This document shows, one piece after another, positions 16,580 to 25,547 of a stretch of 64,000 nt of DNA (within the stretch, counting starts at the first letter, position 1; every line of letters begins with the position of its first letter). Made by a program: the position numbers and the translations under genes. Below the pieces are notes generated by a model. It was not told the DNA's origin. It saw nothing but the letters and a program-made list of their open reading frames with translations, and made no database searches. The stretch is from Streptomyces sp. NBC_00448. Lineage in GTDB: Bacteria > Actinomycetota > Actinomycetes > Streptomycetales > Streptomycetaceae. The DNA lies in the NCBI RefSeq assembly GCF_036014115.1, contig NZ_CP107913.1, positions 7,929,501 through 7,993,500 on the forward strand. Reading direction: 5' to 3'.

Positions 16580-16751
16580 GCGTGCTCGGGTCATGGAGCA
16601 CTGTGGCCGCCGGGCCGGTCCCCCGTGATTGGCGGCGGACGAGAACTCGGCCGGGAAACATTGGCCGCCCGCCCAAAGCACCGGGCGCGGGCCGCGCGCA
16701 GACTGGCCGCGCTTGCCAGGCTGCCGCCGTGCGATTGCGAGGACTCGCCCC

Positions 16752-18434
16752 ATGATCCGCCCGCTGATGTTCGACAGGTTCTACGTCCACGACGAGTTGA
16801 CCGCGCTGCTGCGGGACTGGGCCGACGGCCGTCCCGACCTCGCGGCGCTGGAGAGCGTGGGCCGCTCGTGGGAGGGCCGCGACATCTGGCTGGTCACTCT
16901 CACCAACACCGCGACCGGCCCGGCCGACGAGAAGCCGGCCCACTTCGTCGAGGCGGGCATCCACGGCACCGAGTGGTCGTCCTGCTTCGCGGCCCTGCAC
17001 CTGGTGCACCGGCTGCTGACCGGCTACGGGACCGACGAGCGGGTGACCAGGCTGCTGGACACCCGCGCGGTCTACGTCGTCCCGCGGCTCAACCCGGACG
17101 GGCACGAACACGCCATGGCCGAGGGCCGTTTCATCCGCTCCAGCGTGCGCCCGCACCCGAGCCCGGACGCCGATCCGGGCCTGCAACTGCGGGACGTCGA
17201 CGGCGACGGCCGGGCGCTGTTCATGCGGGTGCGCGACGCCGACGGGCCGTGGAAGACCCACCCCGACGAGCCCCGGCTGCTGGTGCCGCGCGAACCCGAC
17301 GAGGTCGGCGGCGACTACTTCCGGCTCTTCCAGGAGGGCGACATCACCGGCTACCGCGGCGACGTCGTCGAGGTCGCGGAACCGGTCGAGGGCCTGGACC
17401 TGGGCCAGAACCTGCCGACCGACTGGGAGGCGGCGCCCGCGCTGCCGCGCAACGCCGGGCCGTTCCCCGGCTCCGAGCCCGAGACGCAGGCGGTGCTGCG
17501 CGCCGTCACCGACCGTCCGAACATCACCGGTTGGGTCACCTGCCACACCTTCGGCGGCCTGCACCTGTGCCCGCCGATGAACGCCGGCATCCGGCTGGCC
17601 GGCCCCGACCAGCATGTCTACGACGTGTTCGGCGCCAAGGCGGCCGAGCTGACCGGGTACGACGTCATGTCCTTCCAGGACCTGAAGCACGACCCGGCCG
17701 CCGACTTCCGCGGCGGCCAACTGGGCTGGTACTACCACCAGTTGGGCATCTTCGCCTGGATCACGGAGTTCTGGAGCCCGCAGCGGGCGGCCGGCATCGA
17801 GTCGTACCACGCCTCGCGCTGGCTGATCGACCACCCAGTGGAGGACGACCTGCGGATGATCAAGTGGAGCGACGCCGAACTCGACGGCAAGGGCTTCGTC
17901 TCCTGGTACCCCTTCACGCACCCGCAGCTCGGACCGGTGGAGCTGGGCGGCTGGGACATGATCAACTACTGGTACAACCCGCCGATGGACCGAATCGAGG
18001 CCGAAGTCGCCCCGCACACCGAGTGGGTGATCTTCCAGGCCCTGGCCTCGCCGCGGATCGAGGTGCGCCGGCTGACCGCGACCCGGCTCGCGCCGGACGT
18101 GCACCGGGTCCGGCTGGTCGTCGGCAACACCGGCTGGCTGCCCACGTACGTCACCAGGACCGCGCTCGAGCGCGGGGTGGCGGGGGAGCTGTCCGCGGAG
18201 ATCACGCTGCCCGACGGCGCGGAACCGGTCACCGGCGAGCGCGTCGAACGCCTCGGCCAGCTGGAGGGCAGGAGCGGCACCCTGTCGTCCACCACCTGGT
18301 GGGGGCATGACCCGGGCACCCCCGACCTGACCGCGGTGGAGTGGACGGTCCGGGCCCCCGCGGGGACCGTCGTCGCCGTCACCGCCCGGCACCCCCGTGC
18401 GGGCACCGCCCGCGCCGAGGTTCAACTCGGCTGA
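16752..18434 (+). CDS. M14 family zinc carboxypeptidase
   Basis: This is a zinc metallopeptidase of 560 residues. Zinc ligands His and Glu appear in EAGIHGTEW. Substrate-binding residues lie in VVPRLNPDGHEH and the third zinc His in WVTCHTFGG. The general-base Glu is in WITEFWSPQRA. The catalytic domain covers roughly residues 1-420, and the C-terminal 130 residues look like a beta-sandwich domain (VHRVRLVVGNTGWLP). No signal peptide is seen, so it is probably cytoplasmic and acts on imported peptides. The ATG at 16752 follows AGGA by 8 bases. A strong terminator follows, so it is monocistronic. Confidence 0.9.
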   Translation: MIRPLMFDRFYVHDELTALLRDWADGRPDLAALESVGRSWEGRDIWLVTLTNTATGPADEKPAHFVEAGIHGTEWSSCFAALHLVHRLLTGYGTDERVTRLLDTRAVYVVPRLNPDGHEHAMAEGRFIRSSVRPHPSPDADPGLQLRDVDGDGRALFMRVRDADGPWKTHPDEPRLLVPREPDEVGGDYFRLFQEGDITGYRGDVVEVAEPVEGLDLGQNLPTDWEAAPALPRNAGPFPGSEPETQAVLRAVTDRPNITGWVTCHTFGGLHLCPPMNAGIRLAGPDQHVYDVFGAKAAELTGYDVMSFQDLKHDPAADFRGGQLGWYYHQLGIFAWITEFWSPQRAAGIESYHASRWLIDHPVEDDLRMIKWSDAELDGKGFVSWYPFTHPQLGPVELGGWDMINYWYNPPMDRIEAEVAPHTEWVIFQALASPRIEVRRLTATRLAPDVHRVRLVVGNTGWLPTYVTRTALERGVAGELSAEITLPDGAEPVTGERVERLGQLEGRSGTLSSTTWWGHDPGTPDLTAVEWTVRAPAGTVVAVTARHPRAGTARAEVQLG

Positions 18435-18466
18435 CCGCCCACCGCGTCGGGCGGGTGAACGGGCCA

Positions 18467-18495
18467 GGGGCCGCGGGACCATGTCCCGCGGCCCC
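18467..18495. terminator. Perfect 13-bp stem-loop terminator
   Basis: GGGGCCGCGGGAC (18467-18479) pairs perfectly with GTCCCGCGGCCCC (18483-18495) around a three-base loop. It lies between the convergent M14 carboxypeptidase and amidohydrolase genes. Confidence 0.88.
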
Positions 18496-18600
18496 TCCGT
18501 CATGCTGCCCGGCGCCACACCCGGCGGTGCGCGACAGGCGGACAGCCGCCCGGTGGATGCCACCGGACGGCCGCTGTTCCCGCCCCCTCCCGCCCGGTCG

Positions 18601-20166
18601 CTACCCGGCCGGCGCCGGCGCCGGCAGCGGCTCCCGGTCGGCCCGGTAGGTGAACCGCCCAGCGAGCAGCGTGCAGAAGACCGGCATGGCGGGCAGGTCG
18701 TGCGGGGCCGGCAGGGCCGGGTCGTACTCGGTGACCACGAGGTCGGCGGGATCGCCCACGCGCAGCGCGCGGCGGCCCGCCGCGGCGGCGGCGAGCGCGT
18801 CGGGCACCCCGATCGCCTGCTCGGGGTGCCACTCGGGCCGCCCGTCCGCGCCGGTGCGGTGCACCGCCGCGGCGATGCCCGGCCACGGGTCGAGCGGCGA
18901 GACCGGCGCGTCCGAGCCGATCTGCAACCGCGCGCCGGCCCGCGCGAGGTCGGCGTAGGCGAACGACCGCTCGGTGCGGCCGGCCCAGTGGCGGTCGGCG
19001 ATGTCGCGGTCGTCCGCGGCGTGCGCGGGCTGGACGCCGAGCACGAGCCCCGGCCGGGCGAAGCGGGGCAGGTCGGCCCGGTCGATCAACTGGGCGTGCT
19101 CGATCCGGCCGGGGCAGCCGACCTCCTCGAAGGCGTCCAGCGCGATGGTGTTGGCCCGGTCGCCGATGGCGTGCACGGCACTGTGGATGCCGTGCCGCGC
19201 CGCGTACGCCATCAGCCGCCGCAACTCGGCCGGTTCGGTCTGGAGGATGCCGTACTCCTGCCCGGCTGCGGTCACCCCGGGATAGGGCTCGTTGCACAGC
19301 GCGGTACGGGTGTTGAGCGAGCCGTCGACGAAGAGCTTCAGCGGCCCCATCCGCACCATGCCGCCGGTGCCCGGCAGCCGGTCGCCGGTGCGCAGGCCCA
19401 GGGATATGGCCTGGTCCAGGTAGGCCGGGTAGACGGCGCAGGCGACCCGGGTGTCCAGCGGCTGCCGGCCGGCCCTGCGGGTCCAGTCGGCGACGTTGTC
19501 GGCGTACTCGAAGTCCAGCAGGCCGACCACGCCGCGCGCCGCCGCCGCCCGGAGCGCGTCGGCGACCCAGCGGTCGACGACCGCCGGATCGGCCGCGCTG
19601 AGCCGGGCCACCGCGTCCAGGCAGTCCGCCTCGCGCAGCACCCCGGTCGGGTGGCCGTGCACGCCGAGGCGGTGCAGCGCGGCCTGGTTGAGCCACGCGG
19701 TGTGCAGGTCGTTGCTGACCAGGGCGACGGCCTGGCCCGAGCCGTCGGACCAGGCGAGCAGCGCGGGCTCCGGGCGGTCGGGCCACAACCCGTCACGGAA
19801 GCCGAAACCGATCAGCGGCTCGTCCGGGGCCCGTTGCCCGGCACCCGCGGCTTCGGCCATCGTCCGGGCCGCCTCGGCGGCGGACCCGGCGCCCGACAGG
19901 TCGACCCGGCGCCGCGCGCTGGCCCACTGCACCATGTGCACGTGCGCGTCCCACAGCCCCGGCAGCACCGTACGCCCGCCGGCGTCCACCACCTCGTCCG
20001 CGGTCCGCGCCAGCGCGTCGGGGGCCTCGGGGGTGAGGGCGGCGATCCGGCCGCCGTCGATCATCAGGTGCGCGAGCGGCCCGCCGGAGCCGAGCCGGAC
20101 ATCGCGCAGCAGCACGCGGGCGGCCTGCCCCGCGGCCGTCCCGGTGGCGGTCTGCGGTTCAGTCAC
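18601..20166 (-). CDS. YtcJ-type metal-dependent amidohydrolase
   Basis: This amidohydrolase of 521 residues belongs to the YtcJ/exoenzyme-regulatory AepA-like group (Amidohydro_3). The metal-binding H-x-H is in LPGLWDAHVHMVQW. Further His ligands lie in SAVHAIGDRAN and in the EHAQLIDRADLPRF region, and the metal Asp in LQIGSDAPVSPLDPW. The GTG start overlaps the upstream PaiB-like stop by 8 bases, so these two are cotranslated. The substrate is unknown; relatives hydrolyse amides or formamides. Its neighbours (PucR regulator, peptide importer, M14 peptidase) suggest amide or peptide catabolism. Confidence 0.87.
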   Translation of the reverse strand: MTEPQTATGTAAGQAARVLLRDVRLGSGGPLAHLMIDGGRIAALTPEAPDALARTADEVVDAGGRTVLPGLWDAHVHMVQWASARRRVDLSGAGSAAEAARTMAEAAGAGQRAPDEPLIGFGFRDGLWPDRPEPALLAWSDGSGQAVALVSNDLHTAWLNQAALHRLGVHGHPTGVLREADCLDAVARLSAADPAVVDRWVADALRAAAARGVVGLLDFEYADNVADWTRRAGRQPLDTRVACAVYPAYLDQAISLGLRTGDRLPGTGGMVRMGPLKLFVDGSLNTRTALCNEPYPGVTAAGQEYGILQTEPAELRRLMAYAARHGIHSAVHAIGDRANTIALDAFEEVGCPGRIEHAQLIDRADLPRFARPGLVLGVQPAHAADDRDIADRHWAGRTERSFAYADLARAGARLQIGSDAPVSPLDPWPGIAAAVHRTGADGRPEWHPEQAIGVPDALAAAAAGRRALRVGDPADLVVTEYDPALPAPHDLPAMPVFCTLLAGRFTYRADREPLPAPAPAG

Positions 20167-20806
20167 CGGGCACCAGCACCCGACGCATCGCCGCGGCCAG
20201 GGCCGGGTTGCCGTGCGGGCCGCCGTCCTCCAGGGCCTCGACCACCCGCCGCGCGACCTCGTACGGCTTGTCCTGGCTGAGCTTGTGCTTGCCGACCACC
20301 CGGCTGGGCCGCAGCCGGAAGGCCGTGGTGTACGGGGCGATCTCCCGCGCGTAGTCCGCCACGGTGTCCAGCCGCCACGGCTCCGGCCGGTCGGCCTCGA
20401 AGTGCTCCACGGTGCGCTCCAGCACCCGGTAGCCCGCCGCGCCCTCCAGCACGGTGGGCCGCCCGTGCAGGTGCGCGACGACGAAGTTCCAGGTCGGCAC
20501 GTACGGTCCGGCGCGGTAGCTGCTCGGCGAGACGTAGCCGCAGGGTCCCTCGACGATCACCACCACGTCGTGCGCGCCCAGTTCGTGCAGCTCGGCGTCG
20601 GCCCTGGCCAGGTGCCCCACGATCGTCAGATCGCCCCCGCCACCGTCCCCGCCCTCGTCCGGTTCCGGGTCGGGGATCACCGGCAGATGGGAGACCACCG
20701 GGCCGCCCCGGCCGGTGGCGCTGACCAGGGTCGCCCAACCGTGGCCCGCGACCAGTTCACGTAGTCGTACCGGGTCGGTCAGGGCGTAGATCGGTTGTTC
20801 CAGCAT
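20159..20806 (-). CDS. PaiB-like FMN-binding protein
   Basis: This protein of 215 residues has the PaiB/FMN-binding split-barrel sequence pattern: YALTDPVRLRELVAGHGWATLVS, SYRAGPYVPTWNFVVAHLHG and KLSQDKPYEVARRVVEAL. The first characterised member (Bacillus PaiB) was described as a negative regulator of sporulation and protease genes, but many relatives are probably flavin or haem enzymes. The ATG at 20806 fits the family N-terminus (MLEQPIY); the open frame upstream is not supported. Its stop overlaps the amidohydrolase start. Confidence 0.85.
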   Translation of the reverse strand: MLEQPIYALTDPVRLRELVAGHGWATLVSATGRGGPVVSHLPVIPDPEPDEGGDGGGGDLTIVGHLARADAELHELGAHDVVVIVEGPCGYVSPSSYRAGPYVPTWNFVVAHLHGRPTVLEGAAGYRVLERTVEHFEADRPEPWRLDTVADYAREIAPYTTAFRLRPSRVVGKHKLSQDKPYEVARRVVEALEDGGPHGNPALAAAMRRVLVPGD

Positions 20807-20913
20807 GGGTTCCCCATCGGCTCGGCTGCGTTGTCCGGGCGACGGTATGCGCGGGGAGGGGGTCAGGAAATCGTGCGGCCCGTGCAATTGAGCCGGGGGG
20901 CGTTGTCGGCGCG

Positions 20914-20961
20914 GACAGCGGCAGCGCGCCGGGGGCGTCGGCGCGGCGCGCTGCCGCTGTC
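20914..20961 (-). terminator. Terminator of the PucR gene
   Basis: Perfect 17-bp arms lie at 20914-20930 and 20945-20961, around a 14-base GC-rich loop. The promoter-proximal arm overlaps the stop codon of the PucR-family gene, so termination is immediate. Confidence 0.85.
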
Positions 20962-22606
20962 ACCCGGAGATCTGGTGCAGCCGCAGTTGCAGCCAGACCA
21001 CGAGCCGGGTGTCGGGGTCGTCCAGGTCGAGGTCGAAGAGCTCCTGGATGCGGCGGACCCGGTAGCGCAGGGTGTTCTCGTGCACGGCCAGCCGTGCCGC
21101 CGCCGGAATCGCCTCGCCGAAGGCGTCCAGATATGCCAGCAGCGACTGGGCGTACGTGGTGGAGTGCTGCGCGTCGTGCGCGATGATCCGCTGCACGGGG
21201 CCCGGCGGCAGGTCGACCGACGGGGCGCCGCGCTCGGTCAGCTCCATCAGCGTCACCCGGCTGCGGACGTCGGTGACCGTGGCGATCGTGGGCGCCTGCG
21301 GGCTGCCGGTCAGCGCCCGCAGCACCCGGTCCGCGACGCGCCGGCCGGCCGGCACCTCGCCGAGCCGGGCCGCGGGCACCCCGATGCCGACGTGCAGGGC
21401 CAGGCCCGCGCTGCGCTGCACCGTGCTGACCACGTTCTCGGCGAACTTCACCACCCGCCGCTCGGCGCCCGGGTCGGTCCTGGTCGGGAGCAGGGCGTAG
21501 ACCAGGCCGCCGGTCGTCGTGCACAGCGCCTGCGGATGCCACGCCTCGCAGTACAGACCGACCAGGTCGACGATCCGGGCGCCGCCGAGACCGGGCATCT
21601 CCTCGGGTGCGGCCTGCGCGAACGCCACCACCGTACTGGTGGTGTCCTCCGCGATGCCCAGCTGCGCCGCCGCCGTACGCCCCGACACCGCGCCGTCCAG
21701 CAGCGACGCCAGCGCCTCGCCGCGGCTCCACCGGTCCGGGTCCCGGTGGCTGCGGGCCCGCAGCAGATGCAGCGCGGTGACCTTCGCGGCCTCCTCCAGC
21801 GCGGTCTCCGCGCCCTCGCCGAGCGGCGGGTTGCCGTCCAGCGCCCACAGCAGGCCGAGCAGTTGCGGCCCGGCGCGCACCGCGACCGCCAGCCGGTCGA
21901 CGTGCTTGGTGTCGGGGATGTCGAAGCGCACGGGCCGGTCGGCGCGGATGACCCGGTGGTACTCGTCGAGGTTGGTCGGGCGGTCCGGGGTCTGCCGGCC
22001 CAGGATGCCCTGCCGCCGGATCTCGTCGATCTCCTGATGCGGCAGGTTGGAGTAGGCCAGCACGTGGCCGAGCGGGTCCTCGATGGTGATCGCCCCGCCG
22101 ACCTGGTAGGCGATCGCGTTGGCCAGCGGGAACAGGTCGCCCATGCCGATCGAGGTGTACGTGTCCTGGGCCGGCCCGGACGCGCTGGTCGCGGCGGTGA
22201 CCAGCGCGTCGAAGTGCCGCCACGGCATGTCGTCGGGGATCACCAGCAGGGCGACGCCCGCGGCGCCGGCCACCGCGGTGGCCGCCGCCAGGTCGCCGCC
22301 GCGGGACTTGACGACGACCGCGCTGTAGCGGGCGGCGCCGGCCTGCCGGATCGCGTCGAGGCAGTCCTCGCGCTCCGGCGAGCCGCCCACGACCAGCAGC
22401 ACGCCGTCGGCCTGTCCCGGCACCGGCTCGCACAGGTCGTGGACGACCTGCCGGCCGATGAGGACGTCCTCACTCTGCGGTGCGCACTCGACCTGGAGCA
22501 CCAGCGGACCCAGGTGCTCGCGCAGGCGGCGCAGCGTCGTGCCCGCGGGCTCGTCGCGCGCTGTCGAGCCGGTGACCTGCGAGGAGGGACGGGAAGTGCT
22601 CGGCAT
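20960..22606 (-). CDS. PucR family transcriptional regulator
   Basis: This regulator of 548 residues has three parts. An N-terminal sensor region (about 20-170) contains VLLVVGGSPEREDCLDAIRQAG. A GAF-like middle follows (ITIEDPLGHVLAYSNLP). The C-terminal PucR helix-turn-helix contains ARLAVHENTLRYRVRRIQEL. PucR proteins usually activate purine, amide or amino-acid catabolic genes. It is divergent from the second peptide-transporter operon, which starts 307 bases away, and lies head-to-tail with PaiB and YtcJ genes beyond its own terminator. It is the best candidate regulator of the transporter. The ATG at 22606 was chosen from the family N-terminus. Confidence 0.88.
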   Translation of the reverse strand: MPSTSRPSSQVTGSTARDEPAGTTLRRLREHLGPLVLQVECAPQSEDVLIGRQVVHDLCEPVPGQADGVLLVVGGSPEREDCLDAIRQAGAARYSAVVVKSRGGDLAAATAVAGAAGVALLVIPDDMPWRHFDALVTAATSASGPAQDTYTSIGMGDLFPLANAIAYQVGGAITIEDPLGHVLAYSNLPHQEIDEIRRQGILGRQTPDRPTNLDEYHRVIRADRPVRFDIPDTKHVDRLAVAVRAGPQLLGLLWALDGNPPLGEGAETALEEAAKVTALHLLRARSHRDPDRWSRGEALASLLDGAVSGRTAAAQLGIAEDTTSTVVAFAQAAPEEMPGLGGARIVDLVGLYCEAWHPQALCTTTGGLVYALLPTRTDPGAERRVVKFAENVVSTVQRSAGLALHVGIGVPAARLGEVPAGRRVADRVLRALTGSPQAPTIATVTDVRSRVTLMELTERGAPSVDLPPGPVQRIIAHDAQHSTTYAQSLLAYLDAFGEAIPAAARLAVHENTLRYRVRRIQELFDLDLDDPDTRLVVWLQLRLHQISG

Positions 22607-22913
22607 CGCCACATCATAGGCACCCCTGGCAAGCCCCGGCCGGATCGCGCCCCGGTGACGTAACGCAGTCGCCGTCGGGGGACGGGAGGGATGTGTGGGG
22701 CACTCCGCGGGCGCATTCGGCGAGTATCCGGGCACACCCGGCGGGCAGCCGGGCGCACCAGGCATCGCCCGGGGAGCGGCCCCGGGCGGTACGGCATGTG
22801 CGCCGAGACAAAGCGGCCGCGGCGTTTTTGCCCGCTCCGATAAAGCTGCCGCCTCGGTAAGGGGGCCAGTCTCGGCTCACCCGAAAACCAGACCGCGCCT
22901 GGAGGTACCCGAG
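22607..22913. promoter_or_regulatory. Divergent control region with direct repeat
   Basis: This is the space between the PucR gene and the second peptide-binding-protein gene. It contains AAAGCGGCCGC (22810-22820) and AAAGCTGCCGC (22842-22852), a direct repeat with 10 of 11 positions identical. The copies are spaced 32 bases apart, about three helical turns, which would suit binding of a regulator such as PucR on one face. A GGAGG ribosome binding site precedes the ATG at 22914. No coding frame is convincing. Confidence 0.45.
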
Positions 22914-24581
22914 ATGACTCCGCCACGACCAGGACGTGTCACCCGGTCAGGACGTCTCAGTCGGCCAGGACGTGCCGGCCGGCCGGGACGCGCCGGCCGC
23001 AGAACCGCGGTGGCCCTGTGCGCGGTCGGCGCGCTGGCCGCCGTGAGCGCCTGCGGCGGGGGAGGGACGCAGGCCGGCGGCGCGACAGCCGACGGCGGCT
23101 CCTACTCGATCGGCGTTCCGACCTGGTACATCGCCCATCTCACCCCCGGCCGGGCCGGGTTCAGCGGTGTCGCGGACGCCATCTGGACCCCGCTGACCCA
23201 GGTCGACCGCAGCGGCAAGGTCGTCGACGCCGTCGCCAGGTCGGTGCGCTCCACCGACCAGCGGCACTGGACCATCACCCTGAAGTCCGGGTGGAAGTTC
23301 CAGAACGGCGAGCCGGTCACCGCGCAGTCCTTCGCCGACTCCTGGAACGCCGCCGCCTACGCGCCCAACACCATGGCCAACGGCTACCTGTTCGCCGGCA
23401 TCGAGGGCTACGCCGCGCTCAACCCGCCCGACGGCAAACCCACCACCGACAAGCTCTCCGGCGTGCGGGTGACCGGCACCGACACCCTCGAGGTGACCCT
23501 GACCCGGCCGCTGTCGACGTTCCCCTACGTGCTGGCCGGCACCGCCTTCGCCCCGATGCCCAAGGCCGCCTTCAAGAACCTCGCCGGCTACGACCGGCTC
23601 CCGATCGGCAACGGCCCCTACCAGGTCGCGGCGCCCGGACTGGCCCCCGGCGGGCAGCAGATCACCCTCAAGCGCTTCGACGGCTACCCGGGTGCCAAGG
23701 GCCACGCGGCGCAGATCACCGTCAAGACCTACCAGACCGACGCCACCGCGTTCACCAGCTTCCGCTCCGGCGCCGTCGACATCGCCACGGCCAGTGGCAA
23801 CGACCTGTCGACGGCGAGCCGGACGTACGCCGCGCAGCTCGTCACCTCGCCCACCGCCGCCGTGGAGTACCTCGGCTTCCCGCTGTGGGACCGCCGGTTC
23901 GCCGACCTGCGGGTGCGGCAGGCGTTCTCGCTGGCCATCGACCGCAAGGCGATCGTCGACTCGCTGCTCCAGGGCCATGCCCAGCCCGCCGCGGGCATCG
24001 CCCCCGACGTGATCGCCGGCGGGGGCGGCACCGACTGCGCCGCCTGCGGCTACGACCCCGCCAGGGCACGGCAGTTGCTGGCTGCCGCGGGCGGCTGGCA
24101 CGGCTCGCTGACCCTGTGGACCAAGCAGGAACCCGAGTCCCAGACCGTCCTGGAGGCGATCGTCAACCAGCTGCGTACCAACCTCGGCATCACCTCCATC
24201 TCGCTGAAGGTCCAGCCGACCGACCAGATCTACCCCAACCTGCTGGCGCACAAGACCACCGGACCGTTCCTGCTCTACATGGGCGCGGCCTACCCGAACA
24301 TCTACTCCCAGGACGACCAGCTCTTCGGCAGCAGCTCCGGCACCAACGTCACCGGCTACAAGAGCGCCGGCTTCGACGCCCTGATGGACAAGGCCGCGGC
24401 CGCCACCACGACCGCCGACGGGCTGCGGTTCGCCCGGCAGGCCGGCCGCACCGCGATGGCGGACCTGCCGCTGGCCCCGCTGTACTACCCGGTCAGCGGC
24501 GCCGTGCACGCGAAACGGCTCTCCGGGGTCCGGCTGGGCTACCTCGGCGACGTCGACCTCTCCTCGGTCACCGTCCGATGA
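22914..24581 (+). CDS. Oligopeptide-type ABC transporter substrate-binding lipoprotein
   Basis: This is a family 5 solute-binding protein of 555 residues. An unusually long Arg/Gly-rich N-terminus precedes the hydrophobic core, and the lipobox VSAC puts the lipid on a Cys near residue 43. The binding domain shows ITLKSGWKFQNGEPVTAQSF and LRVRQAFSLAIDRKAIV. A Cys pair appears in TDCAACGYDPARARQLL. It is the first gene of a five-gene importer operon. The ATG at 22914 has a GGAGG site with 8-base spacing. Given the flanking peptidase and amidohydrolase genes, the ligand is inferred to be a peptide or related amide. Confidence 0.92.
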   Translation: MTPPRPGRVTRSGRLSRPGRAGRPGRAGRRTAVALCAVGALAAVSACGGGGTQAGGATADGGSYSIGVPTWYIAHLTPGRAGFSGVADAIWTPLTQVDRSGKVVDAVARSVRSTDQRHWTITLKSGWKFQNGEPVTAQSFADSWNAAAYAPNTMANGYLFAGIEGYAALNPPDGKPTTDKLSGVRVTGTDTLEVTLTRPLSTFPYVLAGTAFAPMPKAAFKNLAGYDRLPIGNGPYQVAAPGLAPGGQQITLKRFDGYPGAKGHAAQITVKTYQTDATAFTSFRSGAVDIATASGNDLSTASRTYAAQLVTSPTAAVEYLGFPLWDRRFADLRVRQAFSLAIDRKAIVDSLLQGHAQPAAGIAPDVIAGGGGTDCAACGYDPARARQLLAAAGGWHGSLTLWTKQEPESQTVLEAIVNQLRTNLGITSISLKVQPTDQIYPNLLAHKTTGPFLLYMGAAYPNIYSQDDQLFGSSSGTNVTGYKSAGFDALMDKAAAATTTADGLRFARQAGRTAMADLPLAPLYYPVSGAVHAKRLSGVRLGYLGDVDLSSVTVR

Positions 24582-24617
24582 GCGCGGCCGGCCGCGCCGC
24601 GCCGCGAGGGGGCCGGT

Positions 24618-25547
24618 GTGGGTAGCTACCTGCTGCGCCGCGTGCTGCTGATGGTCCCGGTGCTGGTGGGCACGACCTTCGTCATCTACGCCGCGGTCTA
24701 CGCGCTGCCCGGCGACCCGGTCCAGTCGCTGGCCGGCCCCGGCCACGTGGTGACCCCCGCGACGGCCGCGGCGATCAGGGCGCACTACCACCTCGACGAC
24801 CCGTTCCTCGTGCAGTACTGGCACTACGTCACCGGCCTGGCGCACGGCGACTTCGGCATCGACCTGAACAACACGCCGGTCTCCGCGGTGATCACCGCGA
24901 GCTGGCCGATCACGGTCAAACTCGCGGCCCTGACCTGGGTCATCGAGGCGGTCGCCGGGATCGCGCTGGGCTGCCTGGCCGCGCTGCGGGCCGGCCGGCC
25001 CAGCGACCTGGCGGTGCTCGGCGGGTCCAGCCTGATCCTCGGCGTGCCGTACTTCATCACCGCCTACGTGGCGCAGAACCTGCTCGGGGTGAAGCTCGGC
25101 TGGTTCCCGGTGTCCGGCACCGACGCGGGCTGGCCGCTGAGTTACCTGGTGCCCGCGCTGTGCCTGGCGCTGCTCGGAGTGCCGGAGATCTCCCGGCTGA
25201 CCCGGGCGAGCATCCTGGAGAACCTCGGGGCGGACTTCGTCGTCACCGCGACCGCCAAGGGACTCAGCGGCACCCGCGTGCTGCTGCGGCACGTGCTGCG
25301 CACCTCGCTGGTGCCCGTGGTGTCCATGCTCGGGACCAACCTGGGCTACCTGCTGTCGGGGACGATCCTGATCGAGGGCATCTTCAACCTGCCGGGCCTG
25401 GGCTACCAGGTCTTCCAGAGCGTGCAGCAGCACGACGGCCCCACCGTCGTGGGCATCAGCACCCTGCTCGTGCTGGTCTTCCTATTCGTCAACCTGGTCG
25501 TGGACCTGCTCTACGGCGTGCTCGACCCGAGGATTCGCCTTGACTAG
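24618..25547 (+). CDS. Oligopeptide ABC transporter permease (DppB-like)
   Basis: This permease of 309 residues begins MGSYLLRRVLLMVPVLVGTT, followed by the DppB-family ALPGDPVQSLAG. The EAA loop is around VTATAKGLSGTRVLLRHVLRTSL. The GTG start at 24618 follows a GAGGGGG site, 36 bases after the binding-protein stop. Confidence 0.92.
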   Translation: MGSYLLRRVLLMVPVLVGTTFVIYAAVYALPGDPVQSLAGPGHVVTPATAAAIRAHYHLDDPFLVQYWHYVTGLAHGDFGIDLNNTPVSAVITASWPITVKLAALTWVIEAVAGIALGCLAALRAGRPSDLAVLGGSSLILGVPYFITAYVAQNLLGVKLGWFPVSGTDAGWPLSYLVPALCLALLGVPEISRLTRASILENLGADFVVTATAKGLSGTRVLLRHVLRTSLVPVVSMLGTNLGYLLSGTILIEGIFNLPGLGYQVFQSVQQHDGPTVVGISTLLVLVFLFVNLVVDLLYGVLDPRIRLD

